64,000 bases of DNA, taken from Symmachiella macrocystis (lineage in GTDB: Bacteria > Planctomycetota > Planctomycetia > Planctomycetales > Planctomycetaceae). A program made the translations under genes and the position numbers. Positions 50,393 through 59,023 of this stretch are shown in pieces (within the stretch, counting starts at the first letter, position 1; each line of letters starts with the position of its first letter). The notes under the pieces were generated by a model. It had not been told where the DNA came from, searched no databases, and saw only the letters and a list, made by a program, of their open reading frames with translations. The stretch is from contig NZ_SJPP01000003.1 of NCBI RefSeq assembly GCF_007860075.1, positions 186,001 to 250,000 of the forward strand. The letters are read 5' to 3'.

Positions 50393-50857
50393 ATGATCGT
50401 CCTGCCGCGTGGAATTACCGGATTTACACATCGAAAAGATCCGCCGCTTCCTGTCAGCATTGAAAAATGCCAATTTCGCACTGACTGTTATCAGGTCGCT
50501 CGTCAGTGCAACGCGGCAGTTAGTTCCATCGATGAACCTTCTGGGGTTGAAAACTTTCGAACTACAGAATTCGCCATTGGTGACGAAAAATTCTTAACTC
50601 TCTTGAACATACATTTCCCCTATTTGGCGATGGCCCAAGTGAGACACGACGGAGATTTGACCTTTAATTTCATAGATGTTCCCGCACTCGCCTCTGAATT
50701 TCGCGCTATCGACCGGTACCAGGTCCTAACTGCTGACCACCTCGCACAGCCCATCACTGAATCGATGGTCGGGAATTTGTCGAAGGCCGAATTGCATGAA
50801 ATGAAATATTGGAATCCGCAAACGATGGGCGAGGTGATTTTCAATTATTGGGACTAA
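50393..50857 (+). CDS. Hypothetical protein coupled to hemY
   Basis: A 154-residue soluble protein beginning 2 bp after the hemY stop, with a GAGGA Shine-Dalgarno inside the end of hemY. Base composition is lower in GC than hemY. No membrane segment, signal peptide or metal motif is visible; it contains FLTLLNIHFPYLAMAQVRHD and a C-terminal EMKYWNPQTMGEVIFNYWD. I do not recognise the family. A long open frame continues upstream inside hemY, but only this part reads as protein. Coupling may be by position rather than function. Confidence 0.6.
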   Translation: MIVLPRGITGFTHRKDPPLPVSIEKCQFRTDCYQVARQCNAAVSSIDEPSGVENFRTTEFAIGDEKFLTLLNIHFPYLAMAQVRHDGDLTFNFIDVPALASEFRAIDRYQVLTADHLAQPITESMVGNLSKAELHEMKYWNPQTMGEVIFNYWD

Positions 50858-51036
50858 TTGAGCATCAAATACTCTCGCAAGCCTGCGGGAATGTTCCATT
50901 TAGCCACCGGACTTCTCATGCGTGACAATCGCGTACATCCGCCTATAATATGGTAACTAATGGTTAATTCACCCGTTTTGGCACGGTTCCACAGAACGGT
51001 GACAATTCTTTACGCATAGATGGCAGTGGACAGAGC

Positions 51037-52179
51037 ATGAAATCAGCAACCTACGACAGCCAGCTTCGCGACATCTCCACCAAAATCGAAGCCGGCGAAC
51101 GCGTGACCTATGACGAAGGCGTGTTCCTGGCCGAGCAGGTTGACGTGCAGACGTTGGGGCGGTTGGCGAATCTTGTCCGCGAACGCAAAAATGGCGATTT
51201 CGCGTACTACAACACCAACATGCACCTGAATCCCACGAACGTCTGCGTCTATCGCTGCACGTTCTGTGCGTTTCGATCCGACTTGCATGCGGACAAAGCT
51301 TACGAATTCACCGACGACATGATTCGCGAACGGGTCGCCGAAGCCCAAGCGGCCGGTGCCACGGAAATCCATGTTGTCGGCGGGTTGCATCACCAAAAAG
51401 ATTTTGACTGGTACGTCAACATCATCCGCGTGATCCACGAAGCCTGTCCGGAGATTCACATCAAAGCCTGGACAGCGGTCGAGATCAATTGGTTCTGTTT
51501 TAAAACCAAGCAATCCATCCCCTGGGTTTTAGAACAGCTCATCGATGCCGGTTTGGGAAGCATGCCGGGCGGTGGGGCGGAGATCTTTCACGAAGATGTT
51601 CGCGGCAAAATCTGCGAGCACAAAGCGGACGGTGAAAACTGGATTGATATTCATCGCCAGGCACACAAGTTGGGCCTCCGCACCAATGCAACGATGCTCT
51701 ACGGCCATATCGAAACTGAAGCGCATCGTGTTGATCACCTCTGCCGACTCCGCGCACTACAGGACGAAACCGGCGGATTTCAAACGTTCATTCCGTTGGC
51801 CTTTCATCCGGAAAACACCGGTTTGGACCAAATCCAAAAGCCCAGCGGATTGACCGACCTGAAGGTCATGGCGCTCTCCCGCATCATGCTGGATAACTTC
51901 GATCACATCAAAGCGTATTGGATCATGTTGGGGCAAGAGACCGCGCAACTCGCACTCAGTTACGGTGCTGACGACCTGGACGGCACGGTTGTTCACGAGA
52001 TCATTTATCACGACGCCGGTGCCCAGACGCCCGAAGGGCTTACGGTCGCACAATTGACCGACCTGATCACCGAAGCGGGCCGCATTCCGGTCGAACGCGA
52101 TACGCTCTACCGCAAAGTGATCCGCGAAGGGGCTGCCTGGCATATCGGCGAACCGATCCTGATCGGTGCCGGCGCATAG
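51037..52179 (+). CDS. mqnE: Aminofutalosine synthase
   Basis: A 380-residue radical SAM enzyme of the futalosine pathway to menaquinone. The cluster motif CxxxCxxC is in CVYRCTFCAFR near residue 70, preceded by NTNMHLNPTNVC. VVGGLHHQKDFDWYVNIIR, IKAWTAVEINWF and PGGGAEIFHEDVR are typical of MqnE (and distinguish it from MqnC). It joins 3-[(1-carboxyvinyl)oxy]benzoate to an adenosyl radical. It stands alone 180 bp after the small hemY-linked gene, which puts quinone and haem genes side by side. Confidence 0.92.
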   Translation: MKSATYDSQLRDISTKIEAGERVTYDEGVFLAEQVDVQTLGRLANLVRERKNGDFAYYNTNMHLNPTNVCVYRCTFCAFRSDLHADKAYEFTDDMIRERVAEAQAAGATEIHVVGGLHHQKDFDWYVNIIRVIHEACPEIHIKAWTAVEINWFCFKTKQSIPWVLEQLIDAGLGSMPGGGAEIFHEDVRGKICEHKADGENWIDIHRQAHKLGLRTNATMLYGHIETEAHRVDHLCRLRALQDETGGFQTFIPLAFHPENTGLDQIQKPSGLTDLKVMALSRIMLDNFDHIKAYWIMLGQETAQLALSYGADDLDGTVVHEIIYHDAGAQTPEGLTVAQLTDLITEAGRIPVERDTLYRKVIREGAAWHIGEPILIGAGA

Positions 52180-52405
52180 CACCCGGCCCACTAAGATCAC
52201 GTTGATCCCGAGCACCCGTATTTCTGGCGCATTCCGTTTTATCACTACGCACGGCGCTGACTTCCTTCCCGTTACATGCCGCCCCGGAATTTGGCAGCTA
52301 GCGGTGGTGATCGCGTCACGGCGGGCAGGGACGTACTAGGGTTTTGCAGAGACCAGCGCTACGTAGCGTGCGGATTCCCCTAGGCGTCACAAAAAAGGCC
52401 CTCCC

Positions 52406-53461
52406 ATGCCATCCAACGACTCGCAGAATAACTCGCAATCCAATTCCCAATCTGCTGTGGCGCCCCAATCTCCAAAAACGGGACAAGGATGTGCCAATTG
52501 CGAATCCACGGCTGACTGGGGTCACTCGTCATGGTGTCCACGGTGCGGCTGGTATCCCGCCCTGAATACTTGCGTCGAGGTCGATTCCGCCGAGGAAGAT
52601 GTCGAGCAAGAAAAACCACTGGAATGGTACGAAGTGATTCCCGGCTGGGCCTGGGTTGTGGGCTTCGGCGAAGTCGGTTTGATTGTGCTCAGCATCCTGG
52701 GACGTGTCACTACCGACACGGTCAACGGCGAACGTGGGCACTGGGCATTGATTCAGTTATTCGTCGGCTTTTGCTCACTCATGGTTGGGCAAGCTTGGGC
52801 TTACATGTATGCCGTGATGAAATCATCCGACTTCGGCCCCGCTGATATCTTCTTTCAACCGCTCGCAATTTGGGGTCCGTCGAACCGAATTTTGCCAAAA
52901 AGCGCCCCGCGATTGGCCTTGGCCATCTGGGGCGCCACCGCTGCATTTTTAGCCGTCGCCGTCATCGGAGGAATCAACTACAACGCGTTGTTCGAAGACT
53001 GGGGTTTCGAAGAACAGGCTCAACCCAACATGGTCCACGAAATCGTACGACAGGCACGTGAGGGCGAAGGCGAAGAGTCCCTAGAGGAAGCCATCGACGA
53101 ATTTGTCGGAGATGAGGAAGACCAAGAAGAGGTCATCATTGAAACCCAGGATCTGGATTGCCTGATCATCGGGTACATCGGGGAATCGCCGGAAAAATTC
53201 ACCGGACTAGCGCTGGCCACTTTGGTGAAGGGCAAACTGCAATACGTCGGCACCGTCTTCACAGGCATCCCCAAAGAAGACCGCGCGATTCTAGCGGATC
53301 GCATGGCAACACTCGGTCGGGAACGGCCCTTCGTTAAAGCCAAAGTGGCTGCCAACTGGCTGCAGCCTACTCTCATGTGCCGCATCAATTGCGAAGGATT
53401 GACCAAACGCAAGAAAATGAAAAACCCGGCCTTCGTGTCGCGGTTGGCAGATGCGAAATAG
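52406..53461 (+). CDS. Zinc-ribbon membrane protein ending in a DNA-ligase-like OB domain
   Basis: A 351-residue protein with an unusual layout. A polar Ser/Gln/Asn N-terminus precedes a four-cysteine zinc ribbon (Cys29, 32, 44, 47). Three membrane segments follow (about 81-98, 115-137, 168-189), then a very acidic linker (about 218-246). The C-terminal 100 residues (about 250-346) read like the OB-fold C-terminal domain of ATP-dependent DNA ligases: LIIGYIGESPEKFTGLALAT, then LQYVGTVFTG, WLQPTLMCRINCEGLTKRKK and NPAFV. There is no nucleotidyltransferase domain or KxDG motif, so it cannot be a ligase. The role is unknown. Domain reading is by eye and needs a profile search. Confidence 0.7.
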   Translation: MPSNDSQNNSQSNSQSAVAPQSPKTGQGCANCESTADWGHSSWCPRCGWYPALNTCVEVDSAEEDVEQEKPLEWYEVIPGWAWVVGFGEVGLIVLSILGRVTTDTVNGERGHWALIQLFVGFCSLMVGQAWAYMYAVMKSSDFGPADIFFQPLAIWGPSNRILPKSAPRLALAIWGATAAFLAVAVIGGINYNALFEDWGFEEQAQPNMVHEIVRQAREGEGEESLEEAIDEFVGDEEDQEEVIIETQDLDCLIIGYIGESPEKFTGLALATLVKGKLQYVGTVFTGIPKEDRAILADRMATLGRERPFVKAKVAANWLQPTLMCRINCEGLTKRKKMKNPAFVSRLADAK

Positions 53462-53476
53462 CTTCCATGTCCAATG

Positions 53477-53500
53477 GCCTCCCCGCTCCAACGGGGAGGC
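53477..53500. other. GC-rich hairpin between convergent genes
   Basis: A perfect 9-bp stem GCCTCCCCG (53477-53485) and CGGGGAGGC (53492-53500) with loop CTCCAA. It lies between the convergent OB-domain and SGNH-like genes and could act as a bidirectional pause or terminator, although no T run follows. Confidence 0.5.
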
Positions 53501-53523
53501 TGCGGGCAGGATATCTCAATGCA

Positions 53524-54768
53524 TCATTGCGGCAAAGAGCGTGGAGCACGATGCGTTGTAGCTTCTGGTTCCGGTTGCGAATTGCTGCTCGATGCGGGAC
53601 GTTCCCAGATCCCAGCCGAATTGCGTAATATACGTTTCGCCAATTCCCGCGCATAAAGTCGATGGCCCTCTCGCGAATATCCCAATGTCTCTACTTGGAA
53701 GAGCGTATCGGGATCTTCCGCTGCTTGAAACGCGGGCGACGTATCACACAAGGTCATAGTTTCTTGTCGGCAATAGTCGTCCAACATTTGAAAAGGTCGA
53801 CGACTCGCGCACAACGTACCAACGGGAACACCAATCTCGTCGCGCAGGACCTCTCCACCACTTGCCGTGGGACAGATCTGCCATGGTACAGGACCGGCTG
53901 CCACGAGGAGATCGGCGTATAAACCACGCGTTAGATTCTTGAGTTGCTTCAGTGGTTCCATCGATTGCTCAATGTAGGGCGACCAATCGGGTGGATCGTC
54001 CTTCAGCCATGCGTAACGGCCGGTGGCAACCGAAATATTGTCAGCCTCGCCATCGCCGATGTTGTCCGCCACCAATTCCGAAGCCGTCCGTTTGCCCCAT
54101 TGCAACAGCAACAACAATTCGCAATCGGGTGAGGCTCCGGTATCCGGAGTTGGCATTAACTTCGGATGCGTACAATTCAGCGGAAGACCGTCCCGCGACA
54201 TGGCCGTCAGACGCCGGTAGTGGTAATCGTCGGCGACGTCGGACATGTCGAAGTTCATGACAAACACGTCGGCTTGCAGAGCAGCCAGTTGATGTTTGAC
54301 CTGCAAATACGAGAGCAGAGGACAATAGCCCGGGACACCCGCGTTGACGACCTCCACGCGCTGCCGTGTGTATTGTTGCAGCAGCGCTTCCAACTGTCCG
54401 GCAAAGGTCTCTTCCTCCGGCACCTCAGTGGCCAACGTCCTTTCGTCACCCAAACAAACAATCCGATACACACCAGGAGGTTTGGGCACGACAATTTCAT
54501 CCCCCCGCAGTCCCAGACTGTTAATGCGAACCGTAACTCCCGGAGTCTCGCCGACCGTTGGCGATTGCTGTGTCTCGGACGGCTTGAGAGCGTGATGCGT
54601 CGTCCAAGATCGATGCACGATCCCCTGATCGTAGATATCACTCCGCGTAATCTGACCCGTATAGGAATCGTAAATGCGCAGTCCGACCTCGCCAAGCGCT
54701 ACGAGAATCAGTAGCGCCAACACCGCGTAAATGAGATGTTTGAGATCTGCTAGCCGAGTTCGGATCAT
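53524..54768 (-). CDS. Membrane-anchored SGNH-like protein lacking catalytic residues
   Basis: A 414-residue protein with one N-terminal membrane segment (LIYAVLALLILVALGEVGLRIY) and an extracytoplasmic SGNH/GDSL-hydrolase-like domain. Block I, normally GDS, reads CLGDERT (Glu at about residue 109 in place of Ser). Block III is present as VVNAGVPGY. The C-terminal block that normally has DxxH is VETLGYSREGHRL, so the Asp/His pair is also lost. It therefore looks like a pseudoenzyme of the group. The ATG at 54768 is the likely start. Upstream lies a 281-bp nested repeat, then the LysM gene on the same strand. Confidence 0.7.
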   Translation of the reverse strand: MIRTRLADLKHLIYAVLALLILVALGEVGLRIYDSYTGQITRSDIYDQGIVHRSWTTHHALKPSETQQSPTVGETPGVTVRINSLGLRGDEIVVPKPPGVYRIVCLGDERTLATEVPEEETFAGQLEALLQQYTRQRVEVVNAGVPGYCPLLSYLQVKHQLAALQADVFVMNFDMSDVADDYHYRRLTAMSRDGLPLNCTHPKLMPTPDTGASPDCELLLLLQWGKRTASELVADNIGDGEADNISVATGRYAWLKDDPPDWSPYIEQSMEPLKQLKNLTRGLYADLLVAAGPVPWQICPTASGGEVLRDEIGVPVGTLCASRRPFQMLDDYCRQETMTLCDTSPAFQAAEDPDTLFQVETLGYSREGHRLYARELAKRILRNSAGIWERPASSSNSQPEPEATTHRAPRSLPQ

Positions 54769-54873
54769 CGGGAAATCGAGCCAGGAATGAAGGCGACACC
54801 GCCCGTCGTAGATGAGAGGGGGCGGAGTGTAACCCACAACCTAAAAACAAGACAACCCAGCTTTTCAACCAAT

Positions 54874-55154
54874 GCGGCTCAGCCGCCAGGTGCGAGCTAC
54901 CGCTCGAGTTGTGAGATGCCGATCCCGTTGGTCGCTGCGCGTTGAAAACAGCATGACGGGAGGGCGAGGCTCCCGCCGAGCCAAGCATTACGGAGTCGCG
55001 TCGACTGTTTGTAGATATCGCAAATTCTAGCCTGCTGATGTGGCTCAGCAGGAGCTTCGCCCTCCCGCGGACGCAATACATCGATCGCGTAGCGACCAAC
55101 GGGAGCGGCCTAATTCAATTCCGAGCGGCAGCTCGTACCAAGCGGCTGAGCCGC
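54874..55154. repeat. 281-bp nested palindromic repeat, family B full copy
   Basis: The outer ends are perfect 13-bp inverted repeats (GCGGCTCAGCCGC at 54874-54886 and its complement at 55142-55154), and similarity continues inward through CCCGTTGGTCGCT (left) and AGCGACCAACGGG (right). A second inverted pair is nested inside: 54957-54982 (starting CGGGAGGGCGAGGCTCCCGC) and 55042-55067 (ending GAGCTTCGCCCTCCCG). The right end abuts the stop codon of the LysM gene (55155-55157). Spurious short ORFs ending in GASPSR-like peptides come from such repeats. It has no transposase gene. Confidence 0.85.
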
Positions 55155-56300
55155 CTAGGGTAGTGTTAGGGTCATTCCTTCGCGGATTGCGTTGGGGCTG
55201 GACAAGTGCTCAGCGTTTGCTCGAAAGATATCGAGGGCCTTACGTCGCGAACCGTAGAATTTCACAGCGATTCGTTCTAGCGAATCACCACGTCGCACTT
55301 TATATTCCCGCGGCGCAGCTGTCTGAGTCGAGGTAGCCTCCGAATCGCCGCTCGAATCGCGGACCGTGTTTCGCAGTGGACGGCTGCTGACGGGAACAAA
55401 CAGAGAATCCCGACTGCTGGAGCGTTCACTGCGGCTAGCTGACGGGTTCTCAGCTACCGGGCCGTTTGGTTTCACAATCGGTTTCGCCGGCGCAACTTGA
55501 CGATTGGGGATGACGATCTCAGTACCTACGCGGAGTTGATTCGGATTGTCGAGCACATCGCGATTCGCTTCGTAGATATCGACCGCACGATGACTGCCAT
55601 CTAAAAACTTAGCGGCGATCCGCGATAAGGTATCTCCCGGCTGAATCATGTAGGTTCGCTGTGAGGCCCCCTGTGGTCGAATCGGGTGCTGCTTGAGTTC
55701 CTTGGCGACCGACGGAGCGACGACGTCCCAGCCTTCATTATGCCGCGGTTGCGGGTCTGTGGTGACCACCGACGGCGTTTCCGGTTGAATGGGCGCTGGA
55801 ATCTCTGTATTGCTTCCGAACGTTTCTTGCGACAGATCATCATCGCCGCGATTCGACAGCCACAATTTCGCGTCGTCAACGGCATTCCCAGCAACGCGGC
55901 CTAGCGCATTGCCACTTTCAACCGGTCGCGAGGTGATCAGTTTCTGATTGAGCCGCGATTGTGGTTTCGATTCGCCTGTAGCATCGGTTGCGGTCTGCTT
56001 ATTGTCGGAGACCAAGTCCGCATCCGCCGAATCGGTCCCGTTCAACCAGCTCAACCACCCCTCGTCCTCTGAGGCAGTTTCATCCGCAGTCAGAGTCGCC
56101 GGTTCATCGGAAGGGCTTTCGAGCCCCGTGAGATGCGGCGTGTGCGGCCGGTCTAGGATTTCCGCATCGATGTCAGAGAAGTCCTCGTGCGCAGTTTCAG
56201 CGCCCGCATCGTCTTGAGGTTTACCACACCAAAGGACCATGGCTGCGAACCCCAGAAGCATTATGGCTAATGCTGCGGGTACTTTAAGTTCACGATTCAT
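55155..56300 (-). CDS. LysM-domain membrane-anchored protein
   Basis: A 381-residue protein with an N-terminal membrane anchor (AALAIMLLGFAAMVLWC), a long acidic and polar low-complexity region, and two LysM peptidoglycan-binding repeats, the first at about residues 215-265 (YMIQPGDTLSRIAAKFL) and the second at the C-terminus (YKVRRGDSLERIAVKFYGS). It probably contacts the cell wall from the inner membrane. The start at 56300 has GGAT upstream. The stop lies immediately against the nested palindromic repeat. Its upstream neighbour on the same strand is the fliA terminator region. Confidence 0.82.
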   Translation of the reverse strand: MNRELKVPAALAIMLLGFAAMVLWCGKPQDDAGAETAHEDFSDIDAEILDRPHTPHLTGLESPSDEPATLTADETASEDEGWLSWLNGTDSADADLVSDNKQTATDATGESKPQSRLNQKLITSRPVESGNALGRVAGNAVDDAKLWLSNRGDDDLSQETFGSNTEIPAPIQPETPSVVTTDPQPRHNEGWDVVAPSVAKELKQHPIRPQGASQRTYMIQPGDTLSRIAAKFLDGSHRAVDIYEANRDVLDNPNQLRVGTEIVIPNRQVAPAKPIVKPNGPVAENPSASRSERSSSRDSLFVPVSSRPLRNTVRDSSGDSEATSTQTAAPREYKVRRGDSLERIAVKFYGSRRKALDIFRANAEHLSSPNAIREGMTLTLP

Positions 56301-56548
56301 GATTGATCCATATGTTTTTGCCTTCCCCTGTATCTCGAAATATCGACGGCTCGCCCGAAAAACGAGAACAGATTTTGAGATATTCAGCAAAATGACCGCA
56401 CCCGCCTCACCCCGCGCACGGCTGGTTGGGTCATGACCAAAATAGGGCCGCCCCAAAATATCAGCACAACCTGCCGCTATTGACGCACCACTACGACTTG
56501 TCGAGGCTCTCACGGCACAGGAGTTCAAACGACCATCGCTCAGCGCGC
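56301..56548. other. Intergenic region upstream of the LysM gene
   Basis: Together with the adjoining terminator this is about 335 bp without a gene. No repeat or RNA was seen; it presumably holds the LysM gene promoter. Confidence 0.5.
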
Positions 56549-56583
56549 AAAAAATCCCGCCGTAATGTGCGGCGGGATTTTTT
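56549..56583. terminator. Bidirectional intrinsic terminator
   Basis: A near-perfect hairpin, AAAAATCCCGCCG (56550-56562) and CGGCGGGATTTTT (56570-56582), with T runs readable on both strands. It lies about 55 bp beyond the fliA stop on the minus strand, so it most likely ends the flagellar operon. Confidence 0.9.
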
Positions 56584-56636
56584 ATAGAATTGTGCGTGTT
56601 TCGTCGGCAGCCTTTGGCTGTCGGTTTCCCCGTGGC

Positions 56637-57416
56637 CTACTGGGCGAATTCCGGGCGGCGGCGGCGGAGTTGATCTTTGAGTCGGTTCACAATGCTGGAG
56701 TGCATTTGGCTCACGCGGCTTTCCGATAGCCCCAGCGTGTTGCCGATCTCTTTCATCGTCAGTTCCTCATAATAATAGAGGATGATGATCAGCCGCTCGT
56801 TGCGATTCAGTCCCTTGGTGACCAACTTCATCAGGTCGCGACGTTGGATCGATTCGGTGGGATCCTCTCCCTTGCCGTCTTCCAACACATCGATTTCGCG
56901 CACGTCTTTGTAGCTATCCGTCTCGTACCACTTCTTGTTCAAGCTGACGAGGTTGACGGCGTTGGCTTCGCTTTTGTGCTTGTTGAACTCTTCGGGCGAG
57001 AGTTCCATTTTGGCGGCGATTTCGCTGTCCGTAGGAGGCCGTCCGACTTCCGCTTCCGCTTTTTTCCGCGCATTTTCCAATTTACTGGCTTTGCTGCGTA
57101 CCAAACGCGGGACCCAATCCATTGTCCGCAATTCATCGAGCATCGCTCCCCGAATCCGCGGCACGCAATAGGTCTCAAACTTCACACCGCGTTCAAGATC
57201 AAAGGCATCAATGGCATCCATCAACCCAAACACGCCGGCGGAAATCAGATCATTCAGATCCACACCTTCCGGCAATTTGGCCCAGACGCGTTCGGCATTG
57301 TAGCGCACCAACGGTAAATACCGTTCCATCAGCTTATTCCGCAACTGTAAATTGGTCTGGTCTTTTTTATATTCTTGCCAGGTTTCCAAAACTAGCGGAT
57401 CAATTTTTGTTGCCAT
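56637..57416 (-). CDS. fliA: Flagellar sigma factor FliA (sigma-28 / WhiG family)
   Basis: A 259-residue alternative sigma factor. Region 2 is visible as RYLPLVRYNAERVWAKLPEG with the -10 recognition segment FGLMDAIDAFDLERGVKFETYC, region 3 as RPPTDSEIAAKMELSPEEF, and region 4 as YYYEELTMKEIGNTLGLSES with RVSQ. The RGAMLDELRTMDWVPR segment is typical of FliA/WhiG. An excellent Shine-Dalgarno (AAGGAGGG, 4-5 nt spacing) precedes the ATG. It is the last gene before the terminator at 56549-56583 and would direct late flagellar genes. Confidence 0.92.
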   Translation of the reverse strand: MATKIDPLVLETWQEYKKDQTNLQLRNKLMERYLPLVRYNAERVWAKLPEGVDLNDLISAGVFGLMDAIDAFDLERGVKFETYCVPRIRGAMLDELRTMDWVPRLVRSKASKLENARKKAEAEVGRPPTDSEIAAKMELSPEEFNKHKSEANAVNLVSLNKKWYETDSYKDVREIDVLEDGKGEDPTESIQRRDLMKLVTKGLNRNERLIIILYYYEELTMKEIGNTLGLSESRVSQMHSSIVNRLKDQLRRRRPEFAQ

Positions 57417-57589
57417 GCAACCCTCCTTGGTGCGTTACGTTCAACAGACGTGATATCGGCGATTAGTATTTAGTGTCGGTGAATCGGTGTTGTGGTCACC
57501 GCTCAGTTATATTGATAACAAGATGCTATCTCCCCATATAAAATAACGCGGCGTCCCTTCAGCTTTGTTAAGCCGACTGAAGTCAAAAC

Positions 57590-57823
57590 CTACGACTCCT
57601 GTACGGCTGACGGCGCTGCTATCTCGGCGAACTCCGCGACTGCATTTTCTTCGACGACCCGGCGAGCAATCTCGCCGACTAACAACCCGATGACGAAGAA
57701 GCAGACGGCTTTTGTCCCCGCAGTAATCAACCCGGCATGAAATGCTTCGCCGGTCACGGCTGACTCGATCACCGAGACCGCAAACATGATTAAAGACAAC
57801 CGAATTGCAAACTGTTTGGCCAC
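57590..57823 (-). CDS. Small membrane protein in flagellar cluster
   Basis: A 77-residue protein beginning with GTG at 57823. Two hydrophobic segments (LSLIMFAVSVIES, and TKAVCFFVIGLLVGEIA) are followed by an acidic tail. It lies between flhG and fliA with about 170-190 bp on each side. I do not recognise the family. An overlapping 151-codon frame (57507-57962) was rejected because it lacks a coherent protein-like composition. Confidence 0.5.
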   Translation of the reverse strand: MAKQFAIRLSLIMFAVSVIESAVTGEAFHAGLITAGTKAVCFFVIGLLVGEIARRVVEENAVAEFAEIAAPSAVQES

Positions 57824-58009
57824 GTGTCAAATTCCGATATCCACTATTCGGGAAATCAACATGTCGCGAATCCGTATCCGCGCATAAAACTTCCCCGTTG
57901 AGGATATCGGCACTATGCCCGGAATACTCTAGCAAAACTTTACTGATCCGCATGCGCCGCATACTCGTTTAAATTCGTGTAGACTTGCTAACTTAACAAC
58001 AAAGCCGAT

Positions 58010-58909
58010 TCAAGATGCCTGTGCGGCCTCGCGCGGGCGACTCGGCCAGATTCGCGAAAAGAAATCACCGTGGGACTGCTTGACCCGTGAGATGTTCTTA
58101 ATTCGACGAGCCAATTGTTCGATCGCACGACTGGCAGGACATCGGGGCGCATGTAACAAAAATGGTGTTTGAAGATTGACCGCTTCGGGAACGGCTGTGT
58201 CGTAGGGCAGGAAACCCCCTGCCCCCACTTCAGTCTGTAGGAATATACGTGATGTCTCGCCAATCCGTTCTAAGATTCGCGTCGCCTCTTCGCGACTGCG
58301 CGCCTGATTGACGACCGCTTCTAAGACTGGAATCTCCGGCGACGACATCAACGCTTTGATCGTAGCGTATGAGTCAGCAATCGAGGTGGGTTCGGGTGTC
58401 GTGATCACGAGCACGACATCAGCGGATTCCAAAAACCGCCGTACACGGCGATCGATGCCCGACCCCGTATCGATGATCAAAAAATCGTGGGAGTGTTCAA
58501 GTTCGACAAGCTGGCTCAGCATCTTTTTTTGCACCCGCTCAGGACAGTCCGCCACATCGACCAGCCCGCCTGCTCCCGGAATGACCCGCACACCGGCCGG
58601 ACCCGTCCGACAGATCTCGGCCAACGTCCTCACTCCGCTCACCATGTGCGAAAGATTCCAATAACTGTTCTCGTGACACAAGACGTCAATGTTTCCCAAA
58701 CCCAGATTCGCATCCAACACACACACCTCGGCGCCCGATTGCCGCAACGCAATTGCCATATTCAATGCGAGATTGCTTTTGCCCACCCCTCCTTTTCCGC
58801 TGGTGATGGCAATCGTCCGTGCGCGCAACGACCTGGCATGCGGAGCCGGAACGGCATCGCTTTCTTGCTGGTCGACCAGACCTCTTAACACGCGTGCTTG
58901 GTCGTTCAT
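58010..58909 (-). CDS. flhG: Flagellar number regulator FlhG (MinD/ParA family)
   Basis: A 299-residue deviant-Walker ATPase of the FlhG/YlxH group. ITSGKGGVGKSNLALNMAIAL is the Walker A region, and DANLGLGNIDVL and DFLIIDTGSGID the A' and Walker B segments. A short N-terminal tail (NDQARVLRGLVDQQ) before the ATPase domain matches FlhG proteins that bind FlhF. It controls number or placement of flagella. It follows flhF by 114 bp; a small membrane gene and fliA follow. Confidence 0.9.
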   Translation of the reverse strand: MNDQARVLRGLVDQQESDAVPAPHARSLRARTIAITSGKGGVGKSNLALNMAIALRQSGAEVCVLDANLGLGNIDVLCHENSYWNLSHMVSGVRTLAEICRTGPAGVRVIPGAGGLVDVADCPERVQKKMLSQLVELEHSHDFLIIDTGSGIDRRVRRFLESADVVLVITTPEPTSIADSYATIKALMSSPEIPVLEAVVNQARSREEATRILERIGETSRIFLQTEVGAGGFLPYDTAVPEAVNLQTPFLLHAPRCPASRAIEQLARRIKNISRVKQSHGDFFSRIWPSRPREAAQAS

Positions 58910-59023
58910 TGGATTTTTTCTTCACACCTCGGATTGGTGACAGGCATTCACACGAGTGACGTAAAAAGGAGGCCCGAAAATCGACTGACATCGTTGCACC
59001 GCACTCGGCAAACCGACCGATGC

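Noticed and set aside
54638-55099. Minus-strand ORF containing GASPSR and AQRPTGSASHNSS-like peptides, with a similar one at 63463-63870
   Set aside because: The shared peptides are translations of the family B repeat, a known source of spurious hypothetical proteins in planctomycetes.
57507-57962. 151-codon frame overlapping the small flagellar-cluster gene
   Set aside because: Arg/Ser/Cys-rich without hydrophobic order; the 77-residue frame gives two proper membrane segments instead.
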